A DNA stretch of 64,000 nt from Pseudomonadaceae bacterium SI-3 (GCA_004010935.1 CP026511.1:3286001-3350000), one strand, 5' to 3'. Counted from the stretch's first letter, positions 9,301-17,642 are shown. The notes: generated from the letters alone by a model not told the origin. Program-made: numbers and translations.

Positions 9301-11851
9301 GCCGATCGCCAATCAGCTGACCAACCAACTGGTTGCGTCTCAGGCGCCGGTCATGCCGCCGCGCCTTGCCGACCGCCGATCGACTGGAATGGCGACGTCC
9401 GCTGCCGCACGTTCTTCGGCCGCCGAGATTTCCCACCTTGAATGCTTTAACGGGCTGGGCGGTTTCGACAAGGATGGCCGCGAGTACGTGACGCTGCTGG
9501 AAGCGGACGCCAACACACCCGCGCCCTGGATCAACGTGATCGCCAATCCGCAGTTCGGCTTTCAGGTTTCGGCGCAGGGCAGCGGCTACACCTGGGCTGA
9601 AAACAGCCGGGAAAACCAACTGACGCCCTGGTCCAACGACCCGGTTACCGACCCCTGTGGCGAAGCCTTTTACATTCACGACGAGGACAGCGGCGCGCTA
9701 TTCAGCCCGACCGCACAGCCGATTCGTGATGGCGGACTGTATGTCGCACGGCATGGACATGGCTACAGCCGCTTCGAGCACCAGGCCGACGGCATCGCCA
9801 TGGACCTGCTGGAGTACGTGCCGCTGGCCGATCCCATCAAGATCTCCCGCCTGACCCTGCGCAACCTGTCGGCCGTGCCGCGCCGGTTGTCGGTCACCCG
9901 CTACAGCGAGTGGGTGCTCGGTACGGCGCGCGGCGCCAACGCGCCCTTCATCATCACCGGGCACGATGACAGCAACGGCATGCTTCTCGCCCGCAACCCC
10001 TGGAGCAGTGCGTTCCCTGGGCGCGTAGCCTTTGCCGACCTTGGCGGTAGGCAAACCGGCTGGACGGCCAATCGCCGCGAATTTCTCGGTCGCAACAGCG
10101 GGCCCGCTACGCCAGCGGCGCTTCTTGCGGGTGCGCCGCTGTCAGGTATCACAGGCGCCGGCATGGACCCTTGCTCGGCCTTGCAGACAAGCGTCGAACT
10201 GGCTGCCGGCGAAAGCATTGAAATCGTCGCCTTTATCGGTCAATGCCCATCGGCAGAGGCTGCGCGGGCACTGGTCGAGCGTTATCGCCAAGCGGATCTG
10301 GATGCCGTGTTGCTGGAAGTCACCGAGCACTGGCGCACCGCACTGGGTGCCATCCAGGTGAAAACGCCTGACCGCACGATGGACATCATGCTCAACGGCT
10401 GGCTGCTGTATCAGACCCTCGCCTGCCGCATCTGGGCGCGCTCGGCGTTCTATCAGGCCAGCGGCGCCTACGGCTTCCGCGACCAGTTGCAGGACGGCAT
10501 GGCGCTGACCTTCTCCCGGCCCGAGGCCACCCGCAGCCACATTCTGCGCGCGGCCAGCCGCCAGTTCGCCGAGGGCGACGTACAACACTGGTGGCTGCCG
10601 CACTCCGGTCAGGGCGTGCGTACGCGCATTTCCGATGACCGTGTCTGGCTATCGTTCGCCACGGCGACCTATATCCAGGTCGCGGGCGATCTGGCGATTC
10701 TCGACGAGCCAGTCACCTTCCTCGAAGGGCCGCTGCTCAAGCCTGGCGAGCACGATGCCTTCTTCCAACCGATGATGGCTGGCGATGCCGCACCGCTGTT
10801 CGAGCATTGCGCGCGTGGTCTGGATCAATGCCTGGAACTGCACGGCGAACTCGGCCTGCCGCTGATTGGCGGCGGCGACTGGAACGACGGCATGAACCGC
10901 GTCGGCGAACACGGCAAGGGCGAGAGCGTCTGGCTTGGCTGGTTGCTGCTGCGCACTATCGAACTGTTCGCGCCGCTAGCGGACGGGCGCGGCACGGTGG
11001 CGGACGCGCAACGCGCAACGCGCTGGCGTGAACACGCCGTGGCGCTCACCGACTCGCTGGAAGAAAAGGCGTGGGATGGCGAGTGGTATCGCCGTGCGAC
11101 CTTTGATGACGGCACCTGGCTCGGTTCCAAAGACAGTGACGAGTGCCGCATCGACTCCATCGCCCAGTCCTGGGCCGTGCTGTCCGGCGCGGCAGACCCC
11201 GCCCGTGCGAAGCAGGCCATGGCTTCGGTGCGCAAGCACCTGATCCGTGAGGACGACGGGCTGGCGCTGCTGTTCACGCCACCGTTCGACAAGACCGACA
11301 AGGAGCCGGGTTACATCAAGGGCTATCCAGCGGGCCTGCGCGAAAACGGCGGGCAATATAGCCATGCCGCGATGTGGGCCATGCTCGCCTTCGCCAAACT
11401 CGGTGGCGGCGATGCCGCGTGCCGCATGTTCAAGCTACTCAACCCAATCAACCACGCGCTGACACCTGAAGAAAGCCGACGCTACAAGGTCGAACCCTAC
11501 GTGGTAGCGGCAGACGTCTATGGCGTCGCCCCGCACAACGGCCGCGGCGGCTGGACCTGGTACACCGGCGCGGCCGGCTGGATGCACCGCGCCGGCATCG
11601 AGGGCATCCTCGGCATTCGTCGTGAAGGCGAATGGTTGATCGTCGACCCCTGCATCAGCAGTCAGTGGCCCGGATTCGAAGCCACCATCACCCTGGGTGA
11701 AACCCGCTATGCCATTCGCGTGGAAAACCCTGCTCAGGGCAATCACGGCATCAAGCATGCGCAGTTGGATGAAGAGGCACTCGAGTGTGCAGACGGGTAT
11801 GTACGGCTCGCGCTGGATGGGGGGCGGCATCAGGTGGTGTTAACGCTGTAG
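3308..11851 (+). CDS. cyclic beta-1,2-glucan synthase-type protein (GT84 / GH94)
   Basis: A giant 2847-residue inner-membrane protein, close to the length of rhizobial NdvB and Brucella Cgs (about 2830-2870). These make cyclic beta-1,2-glucans from UDP-glucose by self-priming, elongation, cyclisation and chain-length control. Visible parts in order: an N-terminal cytoplasmic region; membrane segments near residues 405-465, 820-860 and 940-985; a GT-A domain with the DxD motif in TLDADTRLP (first Asp about residue 630); a glycoamylase-like region (QYSNFGVPGLGLKRGL); and two GH94/GT36-type phosphorylase modules, the last with GGGDWNDGMN (Asp about residue 2524, the family general acid). ATG 3308 is preceded by GGACAGG. 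No NdvA-type exporter gene lies in this window. Likely role: periplasmic glucan for osmotic adaptation or biofilm; the product is inference. Confidence 0.9.
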   Translation: MTSVFRHILGRHKRSPLWNDRAPVRDELFGIERLEHHARSLAAAQPVTDSPPAVMPLHARLNDNAAVLLAAYRASAAELESGRSVVPAAEWLLDNYHLVEAQIREIRDDLPPGFYRQLPKLAEGPFTGYPRVFGIAWAFVAHTDSHFDPETLRRFISAYQQVQPLSIGELWAVAITLRIVLIENLRRLSDQITDGRATRAAADDMANRLLSAVSAKKALEDEIASRGSAPMSEVFAAELAKRLRDQDPNTTPALGWLEELLGQQDSSIDQVVQHSQQRQGASNVSVRNVMTSMRLISDIDWTELFESVSLVDERLRAGSAFAIMDFPTRNLYRSAIEQLARGSSATELDVASAALSAAAAAPTHDLAQDERVGDPGYHLIGEGRLALERSIGFSPPLGLRLSRFHIQLGIVGYVGSILLVAALLLSVGLQALTSVGVGAGWLALLAVVAFLPITDVATTLVNRVVTWRFGAMTLPGLDLTTGVPQSLRTLVAVPTLLTNEADLLEQIERIEVHHLAGAGGDLTFALLTDGLDAESETMPGDAHLLAVAVGAIAALNERYGPAPGGSRFLILHRRRQFNPSEGRWMGWERKRGKLHELNQLLRGATDTSYMPLAGCTQQVPTDVRYVITLDADTRLPRDAAMRLIGKMAHPLNRPRFSVSEQRVVNGYAILQPRVTPSLPVGREGSFYQRVFSSPGGMDPYAAAVSDVYQDLFGEGSYTGKGIYDIDAFEAALAGRVPENTMLSHDLFEGVFARAGLATDVEVVEEFPSRYDVSGKRQHRWTRGDWQLLPWIFGARSGTQALPDIGRFKMLDNLRRSLVAPLTLLALTLCWLLPLPAALVGTLLILATMAIPAVLPICFALLPARSGICMQSHLRRLRDDLRLAASQTGLNLVFLPDQAWRMVDAIVRTLSRLSSRRNLLEWTTAAQSAISPRLKLSGFYRGMAGGTALGVGAALFALLIAPGSWPVVLPFALLWLGAPAIALWASRSPRIAPRQTLAEPDAEELRLIARRTWRFFETFVTPADNMLPPDNFQEDPKPVVARRTSPTNMGLYLLSAITARDFGWAGTLQTLDRLEATLDSMSRLQRHRGHFFNWYATEDMRALEPPYVSAVDSGNLAGHLIALANACEEWLEAPTAPNARAGLQDTLVLIRQAMTALPAASGERGRPLSELLDEISAQLDEEQALDTLSATLQQRAEKAARLGLELCPPGEGDESSDLRFWIDALGQTLAEHARDRQLQGETLSDAQNRLRELSRSTRQMALEMDFAFLLDPERKLLSIGYGLAENSLDPSCYDLLASEARLASLFAIAKGDVTTRHWFRLGRTATPLGNGSALISWSGSMFEYLMPSLVMRAPAGSLLEQTNSLVVQRQQDYGNDRNVPWGVSESAYHARDMEFTYQYSNFGVPGLGLKRGLAENLVIAPYATGLATMVDAPGAQANFRRMAAMGAVGRYGFYEALDFTPARLPDGQSFVIVRNYMAHHQGMTIVAIANTLLDGQMRARFHREPMIQACELLLQERMPRDVAIAHPRAEEVKIRAVEGSGDPQALRRLNTAAAGAAPVTHLLSNGRYAVMLTAAGAGYSRWRDIAVTRWREDASRDDYGSFIFLRDTADGRVWPAGGQPIGSDALSHEVIFGEDRAEFIRHDKDLSTILDVLVSGEDDGEVRRVSLANSGPDAREIELTSYSEVVLTTPSTDNAHPAFAKLFVVTEYLPEFGALLATRRLRSEGERPIWAAHFAVAEGEVVADPQYETDRARFIGQRPSVAAAAVVAEGLPLSNTVGTVLDPIFALKYRVKVAPGKVARVAFWTLVANSRDELLNLIEKHHDRSAYDRAKTLAWTQAQVQLRHLDIKPAEAADFQRLAAPILYADPQFRAPSAAIIEGAGAQSGLWPHAISGDLPIVLLRIDDIQDIAQVRQLLRAHEYWRMKRLAVDLVILNEHASSYLQDLQIAIETAVRSSQSRPRFGAELAQGSVYMLRSDLLNTEARALLRSVARVSLIARRGPIANQLTNQLVASQAPVMPPRLADRRSTGMATSAAARSSAAEISHLECFNGLGGFDKDGREYVTLLEADANTPAPWINVIANPQFGFQVSAQGSGYTWAENSRENQLTPWSNDPVTDPCGEAFYIHDEDSGALFSPTAQPIRDGGLYVARHGHGYSRFEHQADGIAMDLLEYVPLADPIKISRLTLRNLSAVPRRLSVTRYSEWVLGTARGANAPFIITGHDDSNGMLLARNPWSSAFPGRVAFADLGGRQTGWTANRREFLGRNSGPATPAALLAGAPLSGITGAGMDPCSALQTSVELAAGESIEIVAFIGQCPSAEAARALVERYRQADLDAVLLEVTEHWRTALGAIQVKTPDRTMDIMLNGWLLYQTLACRIWARSAFYQASGAYGFRDQLQDGMALTFSRPEATRSHILRAASRQFAEGDVQHWWLPHSGQGVRTRISDDRVWLSFATATYIQVAGDLAILDEPVTFLEGPLLKPGEHDAFFQPMMAGDAAPLFEHCARGLDQCLELHGELGLPLIGGGDWNDGMNRVGEHGKGESVWLGWLLLRTIELFAPLADGRGTVADAQRATRWREHAVALTDSLEEKAWDGEWYRRATFDDGTWLGSKDSDECRIDSIAQSWAVLSGAADPARAKQAMASVRKHLIREDDGLALLFTPPFDKTDKEPGYIKGYPAGLRENGGQYSHAAMWAMLAFAKLGGGDAACRMFKLLNPINHALTPEESRRYKVEPYVVAADVYGVAPHNGRGGWTWYTGAAGWMHRAGIEGILGIRREGEWLIVDPCISSQWPGFEATITLGETRYAIRVENPAQGNHGIKHAQLDEEALECADGYVRLALDGGRHQVVLTL

Positions 11852-12217
11852 AACGCAAGAATGTACCGGACTCGATGCTTCCCCTGATCCTCACCCGATA
11901 AATGTAGGGATCATCGGACGGGGGCCGGCCGAGCCGCAAGGTATTGGCGCCGAGCACGGAGTAACGCTTGGAGGGACGTGTCAGAGGAGCGTAACGGCCG
12001 GATAGTTTCGCTTCATCGGTAACGTGCAGCTCGCTCGTCTGCAAGCTGGCTTTACCGAGAAGTGGGCGCTAAGCCCTGGAAGGGATCGGCTCGCAATCAA
12101 ACGATGCGACAAGCTATCTGATACTTCCCAACTCTGCTGCTCACCGGGGCGGCAAGCAGCAAGGTCTACGTCAGTCCTGCCTGGCCGACGTTGGAGCCGC
12201 CAGACAGGACTTGTCGT
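11852..12217. other. intergenic region between convergent genes
   Basis: 366 bp between the glucan synthase stop and the receptor stop. A 97-codon minus-strand frame (11751-12044) runs through it and into the 3' end of the synthase gene; I do not recognise the peptide. The receptor-side end holds a hairpin at 12173-12211. Nothing else is supported. Confidence 0.45.
12173..12211 (-). terminator. hairpin downstream of the siderophore receptor gene
   Basis: Inverted repeat of 13-nt arms (AGTCCTGCCTGGC / GCCAGACAGGACT, one internal mismatch, 13-nt loop), beginning 7 nt past the receptor stop codon on the minus strand. No strong U tract follows, so terminator function is probable but not certain. 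Confidence 0.5.
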
Positions 12218-14332
12218 TTACCAGTTATAGCTGACCTTGGCCGTGATCTCGCGGCCAGGGTTGTAGTAGTCCGCAGTGCCCGAGCCGACCACGTGCTGCT
12301 CATCGAGCAGGTTGCTGACGTTGATGGCCAGATCGGTGTCTTTGAGGATCTGGTAGTTGAAAGCGGCATCAAATAGGGTGGTGGCATCGCTTTTAGCGCT
12401 GTTGGCGGGGTTGAAGTAATACGCGCCCGTGTAGCGGGCACCCAAGCCGACGCTCATTCTCGTACCTGGCAAGTTGTAGTAGCTCCAAAGTGATGCCGAG
12501 TGCTTGGGCGCCGCTTCGAACTCATTACCCTCGAGCGAAGCGCCACTACGCAACGTTCCGCGGAGCACCTCCGATTCCATGTAGGAGTAGCCACCAATCA
12601 GGCTCAAGTTTTCAGTCAGTTCAGCCTTGGCTTCCAGATCCAGACCGCGCACACGCGACTCACCAATGGTTTCCCGTTCGATAGTGCCATTAGGCTGTAC
12701 GACCGCGACGGTGATGTCTTCCTGAGTCAGATCGTAAATGGCTGCAGAGAACAGCGCATTCATGCTCCTGGGCGAGTACTTCACACCGATCTCGTACTGC
12801 TTGCCGCGCTCTGGGGTGACGCCGATGGTTGGCGGTGCGACGGATTCCACCATGCTGACGTAGGTGGAAACTTCGTCGTTCACGATGTAGGTCAATGCCC
12901 CACGAACAGAGTTCTCCGAGAAGGTATCCGAGGCTCTAACGTTGGTGATGTCGGTGCTGGAAAGATCCAGTGAGTCGTTGCGGATACCACCCGTAACGAT
13001 AAAGCGCTCGAAGAATGACAGGTTCTGCTGCACGAAAAGCGACTTGGTGGTGTAGTCCTGTTTGTTACGGCTGTAGGGGACCAGACCGACCGGGGCACCG
13101 CCGTAAACGGGATTAGCGATGTCGATGGGAGAAACGCCTTGATAGACAGAACTATCCTCGGACGAGGCATCGCGATACTCCACCCCTACCATGGTGCTGC
13201 TATCAATGTTTTCAAATCGGGCATCGTACTGAAGCATCAAGTTCCCGTTTAGCTGGTCGGCTTCAGTGTCCGTACCAAAAGCATCACGATTGAGTAAGGT
13301 TCCAGTCCCCGTGCCGTTCAGGTACACGTAGCCAAAATCATCAGTCAGCTCGCTGTAACGCAGATTGCTGCGCAGGACGAAACCATTGTCGAAATCATGA
13401 GTGAAGTTGCCGCTTAGGCTGGTGCGTTCGACATCATGAAAGTTGTAATCAGGCTCGCCATAGAATTTGCTGCGGTCGTACTCCTTATCTTTCGGATAAC
13501 CGCCGCTGTTGGGCGTGCTGGTTGTCTTGAGGTAGTCGAGAATCACAGTTGCCGAGGTGAACGCCGTCGGTGCCCAAGTCAGGCCGCCCATCAAGAACTT
13601 GTTGTCGTCCTCTGAGTGATCGTACTCACGATCACTGTTCTGGATCTTGCCCGTGAAGCGGTAGGCCAGCGTCTGATCTTCGTTCAACGAGTCCCCGACA
13701 TCGATGCCGGTTTCAACATGATCATAGGAACCGTAGGTCACGTAGCCCTGGCCGAACTTGTCGAACCGCGGCTGCTTAGTGACGAAGTTCACCGAGCCAC
13801 CCGGATCAGCAGGCCCGAACAGCGTGGAGTTGGCGCCACGAAGAATCTCGATGCGCTCATAGGCGAAGGGCTCTTCGCGGACGCCGCGCATGGAGCCGAG
13901 GGTCAGCCCATCACGGTAAGTCGTGGCCTGAAAGCCGCGGATCTTGAAGTAATCGTTGCGGTCATCCGTACCGTAAAAGTCGGTGATGACGCCCGGGGTG
14001 TATTGCAGCACTTCTTCTGTGGTGCTGGCACTGCGCTGCTCGATTTCCTTTTGGGTGACTACCGAAACCGAAGCAGGCGTGTTGAGAATGCTGGTAGGAA
14101 CCTTACCGCCAACCCACAGCTCCTGAGCAACGACCGTACTGGAGTCGTCACCCGCAGATGCATTGGCATTAACGATGATGGGCGCCAGGCGAAACGGCTC
14201 TTCAGTATCCGTACGGGCCGACTCTTGCGCGCTAACGCTCAAGGGAGCGGCTACCGCACAGCACAGAAACGCGGTGGTGGTACGTCGCCAAGGTGTCTGC
14301 GCCTTGTAAAGCCCGGCCTTACTACCAGTCAT
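12218..14332 (-). CDS. TonB-dependent ferric siderophore receptor (FhuA/FoxA type)
   Basis: A 704-residue outer-membrane receptor. It has a signal peptide (FLCCAVAAPLSVSAQ, cleavage near residue 36), a TonB-box-like stretch LAPIIVNA near residue 50, a plug domain with TPASVSVVTQKEIEQR and EEVLQYTPGV, the plug motifs RGF.....RDGL and YERIEILRGANSTLFGPADPGG typical of ferrichrome/ferrioxamine-type receptors, then a 22-strand barrel ending in an aromatic residue (KVSYNW). It lacks an N-terminal signalling extension, so it is a plain transporter rather than a transducer. The upstream AT-rich leader has Fur-box-like sequence. No siderophore biosynthesis gene is nearby, which fits a xenosiderophore receptor; the ligand is not determinable. 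Confidence 0.92.
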   Translation of the reverse strand: MTGSKAGLYKAQTPWRRTTTAFLCCAVAAPLSVSAQESARTDTEEPFRLAPIIVNANASAGDDSSTVVAQELWVGGKVPTSILNTPASVSVVTQKEIEQRSASTTEEVLQYTPGVITDFYGTDDRNDYFKIRGFQATTYRDGLTLGSMRGVREEPFAYERIEILRGANSTLFGPADPGGSVNFVTKQPRFDKFGQGYVTYGSYDHVETGIDVGDSLNEDQTLAYRFTGKIQNSDREYDHSEDDNKFLMGGLTWAPTAFTSATVILDYLKTTSTPNSGGYPKDKEYDRSKFYGEPDYNFHDVERTSLSGNFTHDFDNGFVLRSNLRYSELTDDFGYVYLNGTGTGTLLNRDAFGTDTEADQLNGNLMLQYDARFENIDSSTMVGVEYRDASSEDSSVYQGVSPIDIANPVYGGAPVGLVPYSRNKQDYTTKSLFVQQNLSFFERFIVTGGIRNDSLDLSSTDITNVRASDTFSENSVRGALTYIVNDEVSTYVSMVESVAPPTIGVTPERGKQYEIGVKYSPRSMNALFSAAIYDLTQEDITVAVVQPNGTIERETIGESRVRGLDLEAKAELTENLSLIGGYSYMESEVLRGTLRSGASLEGNEFEAAPKHSASLWSYYNLPGTRMSVGLGARYTGAYYFNPANSAKSDATTLFDAAFNYQILKDTDLAINVSNLLDEQHVVGSGTADYYNPGREITAKVSYNW

Positions 14333-14667
14333 GCTTGAGGTCCTCTGTATTTAGTGGGTGGCAGCCGCGTCTTCTGATTTTTGTTACATCAGGTCACATT
14401 GAGTCGCGGGCAACGGATAATAATCAATCGCGAATGAGATAAGTAATCATTTATTTAACTAAACGAAAAACTTTCTCGTCCAGATCACTAAAACTGGTGG
14501 GTTCACTTGGTTAGGTAGCCGTCTCTCGCCGTAGCGCGAATCGCCGAGTCAGAGGCGTTCATCATCGCAATCGATAGCCGGGACTCGATCACTCGCCCGG
14601 CGGCCAGTCCCAAATGGCCCGTAAGTCTTTACAATGCGCGGCTTCCATCTGCACCCGGTCCGCGCTC
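14333..14667. other. divergent intergenic region, receptor / U32 gene
   Basis: 335 bp between divergently transcribed genes. The half near the receptor is AT-rich and carries the Fur-like site described separately. The half near the U32 gene is GC-rich and holds an in-frame ATG at 14614 that I did not choose as start. Confidence 0.5.
14413..14457 (-). promoter_or_regulatory. candidate Fur-binding region
   Basis: The stretch contains GATAATAATCAATC and TGAGATAAGTAATCATTTAT, both resembling parts of the GATAATGATAATCATTATC Fur consensus, imperfectly. It lies about 80-120 nt upstream of the receptor start in otherwise GC-rich DNA. Fur control of such receptors is the rule; the exact box position is inference. 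Confidence 0.5.
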
Positions 14668-16668
14668 ATGTCCTTGCCCCAACATCATCTCGAACTGCTC
14701 TCCCCTGCCCGGGACACGACCATTGCTCGCGAAGCCATCCTGCATGGCGCCGATGCGGTGTACATCGGCGGGCCGAGTTTCGGGGCGCGGCACAACGCCG
14801 AGAACAGCGTGGCGGACATTGCCGAGCTGGTGAGATTTGCGCACCTGTTCCACGCACGGGTATTCGTCACGATCAACACCATCCTCCATGACGACGAGTT
14901 GGAAGCGGCGCGGGCGCTGATCTGGCAGCTGTACGAGATCGGTGTCGATGCGCTAATCGTGCAGGACATGGGCGTGATGGAAATGGACATCCCGCCGATC
15001 GAACTGCACGCCAGCACCCAGACCGACATCCGCACCCTGGAACGCGCCACTTTTCTCGACAAGGCCGGGTTCTCACAGCTGGTGCTGGCCCGCGAGCTGA
15101 ATCTGCAGGAAATCCGAGCGATCAGCGATGCCACCGATGCGACGATCGAGTTCTTCATTCACGGCGCCCTGTGCGTGGCGTTTTCCGGGCAGTGCAACAT
15201 TTCTCATGCGCAAAACGGCCGCAGCGCCAACCGTGGCGATTGCTCCCAGGCCTGCCGCCTGCCCTACACGCTCAAGGATGACCAGGGCCGCGTCGTTGCC
15301 TTCGACAAGCATCTGCTGTCGATGAAGGACAACAACCAGAGCGCCAACCTGCGCGCGCTGGTCGATGCCGGCGTGCGTTCGTTCAAGATCGAGGGGCGCT
15401 ACAAGGATGTGAGCTACGTGAAGAACATCACCGCTTACTACCGCCAGCGACTCGACGAGATTCTCGAAGACCGCCCTGATCTAGCCCGCGCCTCCAGCGG
15501 CCGCACCGATCATTTCTTCGTGCCGGACCCGGACAAGACCTTCCATCGTGGCAGCACCGATTACTTCGTGACCGACCGCAAGATCGACATTGGCGCCTTC
15601 GACTCGCCGACCTTCACCGGTCTCGCCGTGGGTGAAGTGCTCAAGGTCAGCAAGCATGACCTGACCGTGCAGACCCGTGAGCCGCTGTCCAACGGCGACG
15701 GCCTCAATGTGCTGATCAAGCGTGAGGTGGTGGGCTTCCGCGCCAGCGTGGTCGAGCCGTTGAAGCAATTCGAGGAAGACGGTCAGTCGCTCTGGCAATA
15801 CCGCGTGGAGCCTAACGAGATGCCCGACGCGATCCGCCAGCTACGTCCGAACCATCCGCTCAACCGCAACCTGGACCACAACTGGCAGAACGCGCTGCTG
15901 AAAACTTCTGCCGAGCGTCGCATCGGTGTGCGCTGGTTGGCCAAGCTGCGTGCCGACGAGCTGGAGTTGCATGTCACCAGCGAAGAAGGCGCCTATGCCA
16001 GCGTCTCGCTGGCCGGCCCATTCGGCGAAGCGAAGAAGCCGGAACAAGTGCCTGGCCAGATCGCCGACCTGCTGAGCCAGCTGGGCACCACGATCTACCA
16101 CGCCGAAGAAGTGGACGTGGATGCGCCGCAGGCCTTCTTCATCCCCAACTCGCAACTCAAGGCCCTGCGCCGCGAAGCCATCGAGGCACTGACCGAAGCC
16201 CGCGAAGCGATTCGGCCGTTAGGCAGCCGCAAGGCGGTCAGCGTACCGCCGCCGGTCTACCCGGAAGCGCACCTGTCGTTCCTCTATAACGTCTACAACG
16301 AGAAAGCCCGCGCCTTCTATCACCGTTACGGCGTGCAACTGATCGATGCGGCCTACGAGGCCCATGAAGAAACCGGCGAAGTGCCGGTGATGATCACCAA
16401 GCACTGCCTGCGTTTCTCCTTCAACCTCTGCCCGAAACAGGCCAAGGGCGTGACGGGCGTGCGCACCAAGGTTGCGCCGATGCAGCTGATTCACGGCGAT
16501 GAAGTCCTGACGCTGAAGTTCGACTGCAAGCCCTGCGAGATGCACGTGATCGGCAAGATCAAGGGCAACATCCTCAACCTGCCACAGCCGGGCAGCGCCA
16601 GCAGCGTGGTCGGCCACATCACCCCGGCTGATCTGATGAAAACGATCCGTAGCAAGCCGCACGCCTGA
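14668..16668 (+). CDS. rlhA: U32 family protein, probable 23S rRNA C2501 hydroxylation protein RlhA
   Basis: A 666-residue protein of the peptidase U32 family, length as in E. coli RlhA/YdcP, which is needed for 5-hydroxycytidine at 23S rRNA position 2501. It starts ELLSPARDTTIAREAILHGADAVYIGG, the TIM-barrel opening of the family, and contains the U32 signature EFFIHGALCVAFSGQCNIS followed by RGDCSQACRLPY, whose cysteines probably bind an Fe-S cluster. The C-terminal part (CLRFSFNLCPKQ...FDCKPCEMHV) has further conserved cysteines. I chose the ATG at 14668 (MSLPQHHLELLSP) because homologues begin near there; an ATG at 14614 would add 18 residues of poor character. Confidence 0.82.
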   Translation: MSLPQHHLELLSPARDTTIAREAILHGADAVYIGGPSFGARHNAENSVADIAELVRFAHLFHARVFVTINTILHDDELEAARALIWQLYEIGVDALIVQDMGVMEMDIPPIELHASTQTDIRTLERATFLDKAGFSQLVLARELNLQEIRAISDATDATIEFFIHGALCVAFSGQCNISHAQNGRSANRGDCSQACRLPYTLKDDQGRVVAFDKHLLSMKDNNQSANLRALVDAGVRSFKIEGRYKDVSYVKNITAYYRQRLDEILEDRPDLARASSGRTDHFFVPDPDKTFHRGSTDYFVTDRKIDIGAFDSPTFTGLAVGEVLKVSKHDLTVQTREPLSNGDGLNVLIKREVVGFRASVVEPLKQFEEDGQSLWQYRVEPNEMPDAIRQLRPNHPLNRNLDHNWQNALLKTSAERRIGVRWLAKLRADELELHVTSEEGAYASVSLAGPFGEAKKPEQVPGQIADLLSQLGTTIYHAEEVDVDAPQAFFIPNSQLKALRREAIEALTEAREAIRPLGSRKAVSVPPPVYPEAHLSFLYNVYNEKARAFYHRYGVQLIDAAYEAHEETGEVPVMITKHCLRFSFNLCPKQAKGVTGVRTKVAPMQLIHGDEVLTLKFDCKPCEMHVIGKIKGNILNLPQPGSASSVVGHITPADLMKTIRSKPHA

Positions 16669-16831
16669 GGTAGATCATCCGCGGTAGCCGACGTCGAGCC
16701 GTGGCAACTCTCCACTCAGTTAAACCTTGTGAGGCCGGTCTCCAGTCCGGTACGTTCGACATGCCCACTCCAACTGACGGGCCAGAACAATAACCGCGGC
16801 CACCTAGGCATGCCCTTGCAAGGAAACACCC

Positions 16832-17608
16832 ATGAGATCTCTAATTGCGGCTGGCATCTTGCTGGCCAGCGGCGCGGCCTTCGCCGCGCCCTCCTCTTCA
16901 GTGCTCGATGAAGCCCAACAGCGCGGTACGCTGAAGGTCTGCACGACTGGCGACTACAAGCCCTACACCTTTCTGCGCGACGACAAGCGCTACGAGGGCA
17001 TCGACATCGCCCTCGCCGAGTCACTGGCGAAGTCCTTGGGCGTCAAGATCGAGTGGGTACCGACCACATGGAAGACGTTGATGCCAGACTTCCTCGCTCA
17101 ATGCGACATGGCCGTGGGCGGCGTCTCCATTTCACTCGAGCGGCAAAAGAAGGCCTTCTTCAGCAATCCGATCACCGTGGACGGCAAGATCCCCTTCGTC
17201 CGCTGTGATGAGGTCAAGAAGTACCAGACCATCGAGCAGCTCAACCAGCCCTCGGTGCGCCTGATCGAGCCACCAGGCGGCACCAACGAAGCCTTCGTGC
17301 GTCGCGAACTGCCCAAGGCGCAGCTGGAGCTATTCCACGACAACACCGTGATCTTCAAATCCGTCGCCGACAACAAGGCCGACGTGATGATCACAGACTC
17401 GTCGGAGGCGCAGTATCAACAGCGCAACTACCCGACTCTGTGTGCGGTTAACCCCGACAAACCCCTGCAGTACAGCGAAAAGGCCTTCCTGCTGCCGCGC
17501 GGTGATGTGGCATTCAAGGCCTACGTCGATCAGTGGCTGCACCTGACCAAGGCCACTGGAGAATACCAACGCATCGCTGACGCCTGGTTGGCCAAACCGA
17601 GCGAGTAA
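16832..17608 (+). CDS. pheC: periplasmic cyclohexadienyl dehydratase (PheC-type)
   Basis: A 258-residue protein with a signal peptide (MRSLIAAGILLASGAAFA) and a type-3 solute-binding fold. It strongly resembles P. aeruginosa PheC, which converts prephenate to phenylpyruvate and arogenate to phenylalanine in the periplasm. Shared stretches include TTGDYKPYTF, VPTTWKTLMPDF, GGVSISLERQKKAFFS, GGTNEAFVRRELPKA and KAYVDQWLHL. The glutamate in TDSSEAQ (residue 192) matches the catalytic Glu of PheC, which separates the enzyme from ordinary amino-acid-binding proteins. A good ribosome binding site (AAGGAAACACCC) precedes the ATG. No ABC transporter genes lie beside it, which also argues for an enzyme. 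Confidence 0.83.
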   Translation: MRSLIAAGILLASGAAFAAPSSSVLDEAQQRGTLKVCTTGDYKPYTFLRDDKRYEGIDIALAESLAKSLGVKIEWVPTTWKTLMPDFLAQCDMAVGGVSISLERQKKAFFSNPITVDGKIPFVRCDEVKKYQTIEQLNQPSVRLIEPPGGTNEAFVRRELPKAQLELFHDNTVIFKSVADNKADVMITDSSEAQYQQRNYPTLCAVNPDKPLQYSEKAFLLPRGDVAFKAYVDQWLHLTKATGEYQRIADAWLAKPSE

Positions 17609-17618
17609 GCGCGCCGGG

Positions 17619-17642
17619 GCGGACCCGAGCGATCGGGTCCGC
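17619..17642 (+). terminator. hairpin after pheC
   Basis: A perfect 10-bp stem (GCGGACCCGA / TCGGGTCCGC) with a 4-nt loop starts 10 nt past the pheC stop codon. There is no T run after it. Position and strength favour a transcription terminator or mRNA 3'-end stabiliser. Confidence 0.6.

Noticed and set aside
7298..9679. A 793-codon open frame on the minus strand inside the glucan synthase gene
   Set aside because: It lies entirely opposite a well-supported coding sequence, has no recognisable domains and an amino-acid composition typical of antisense frames in GC-rich genes.
11751..12044. A 97-codon minus-strand frame at the end of the glucan synthase gene
   Set aside because: It overlaps the synthase 3' end by 100 bp, has no good ribosome binding site and no family I recognise; it could be a decayed remnant, but I cannot support it.
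14614..14667. Upstream ATG for the U32 family gene
   Set aside because: The extra 18 residues do not fit the family, whose proteins begin close to the ELLSPA motif.
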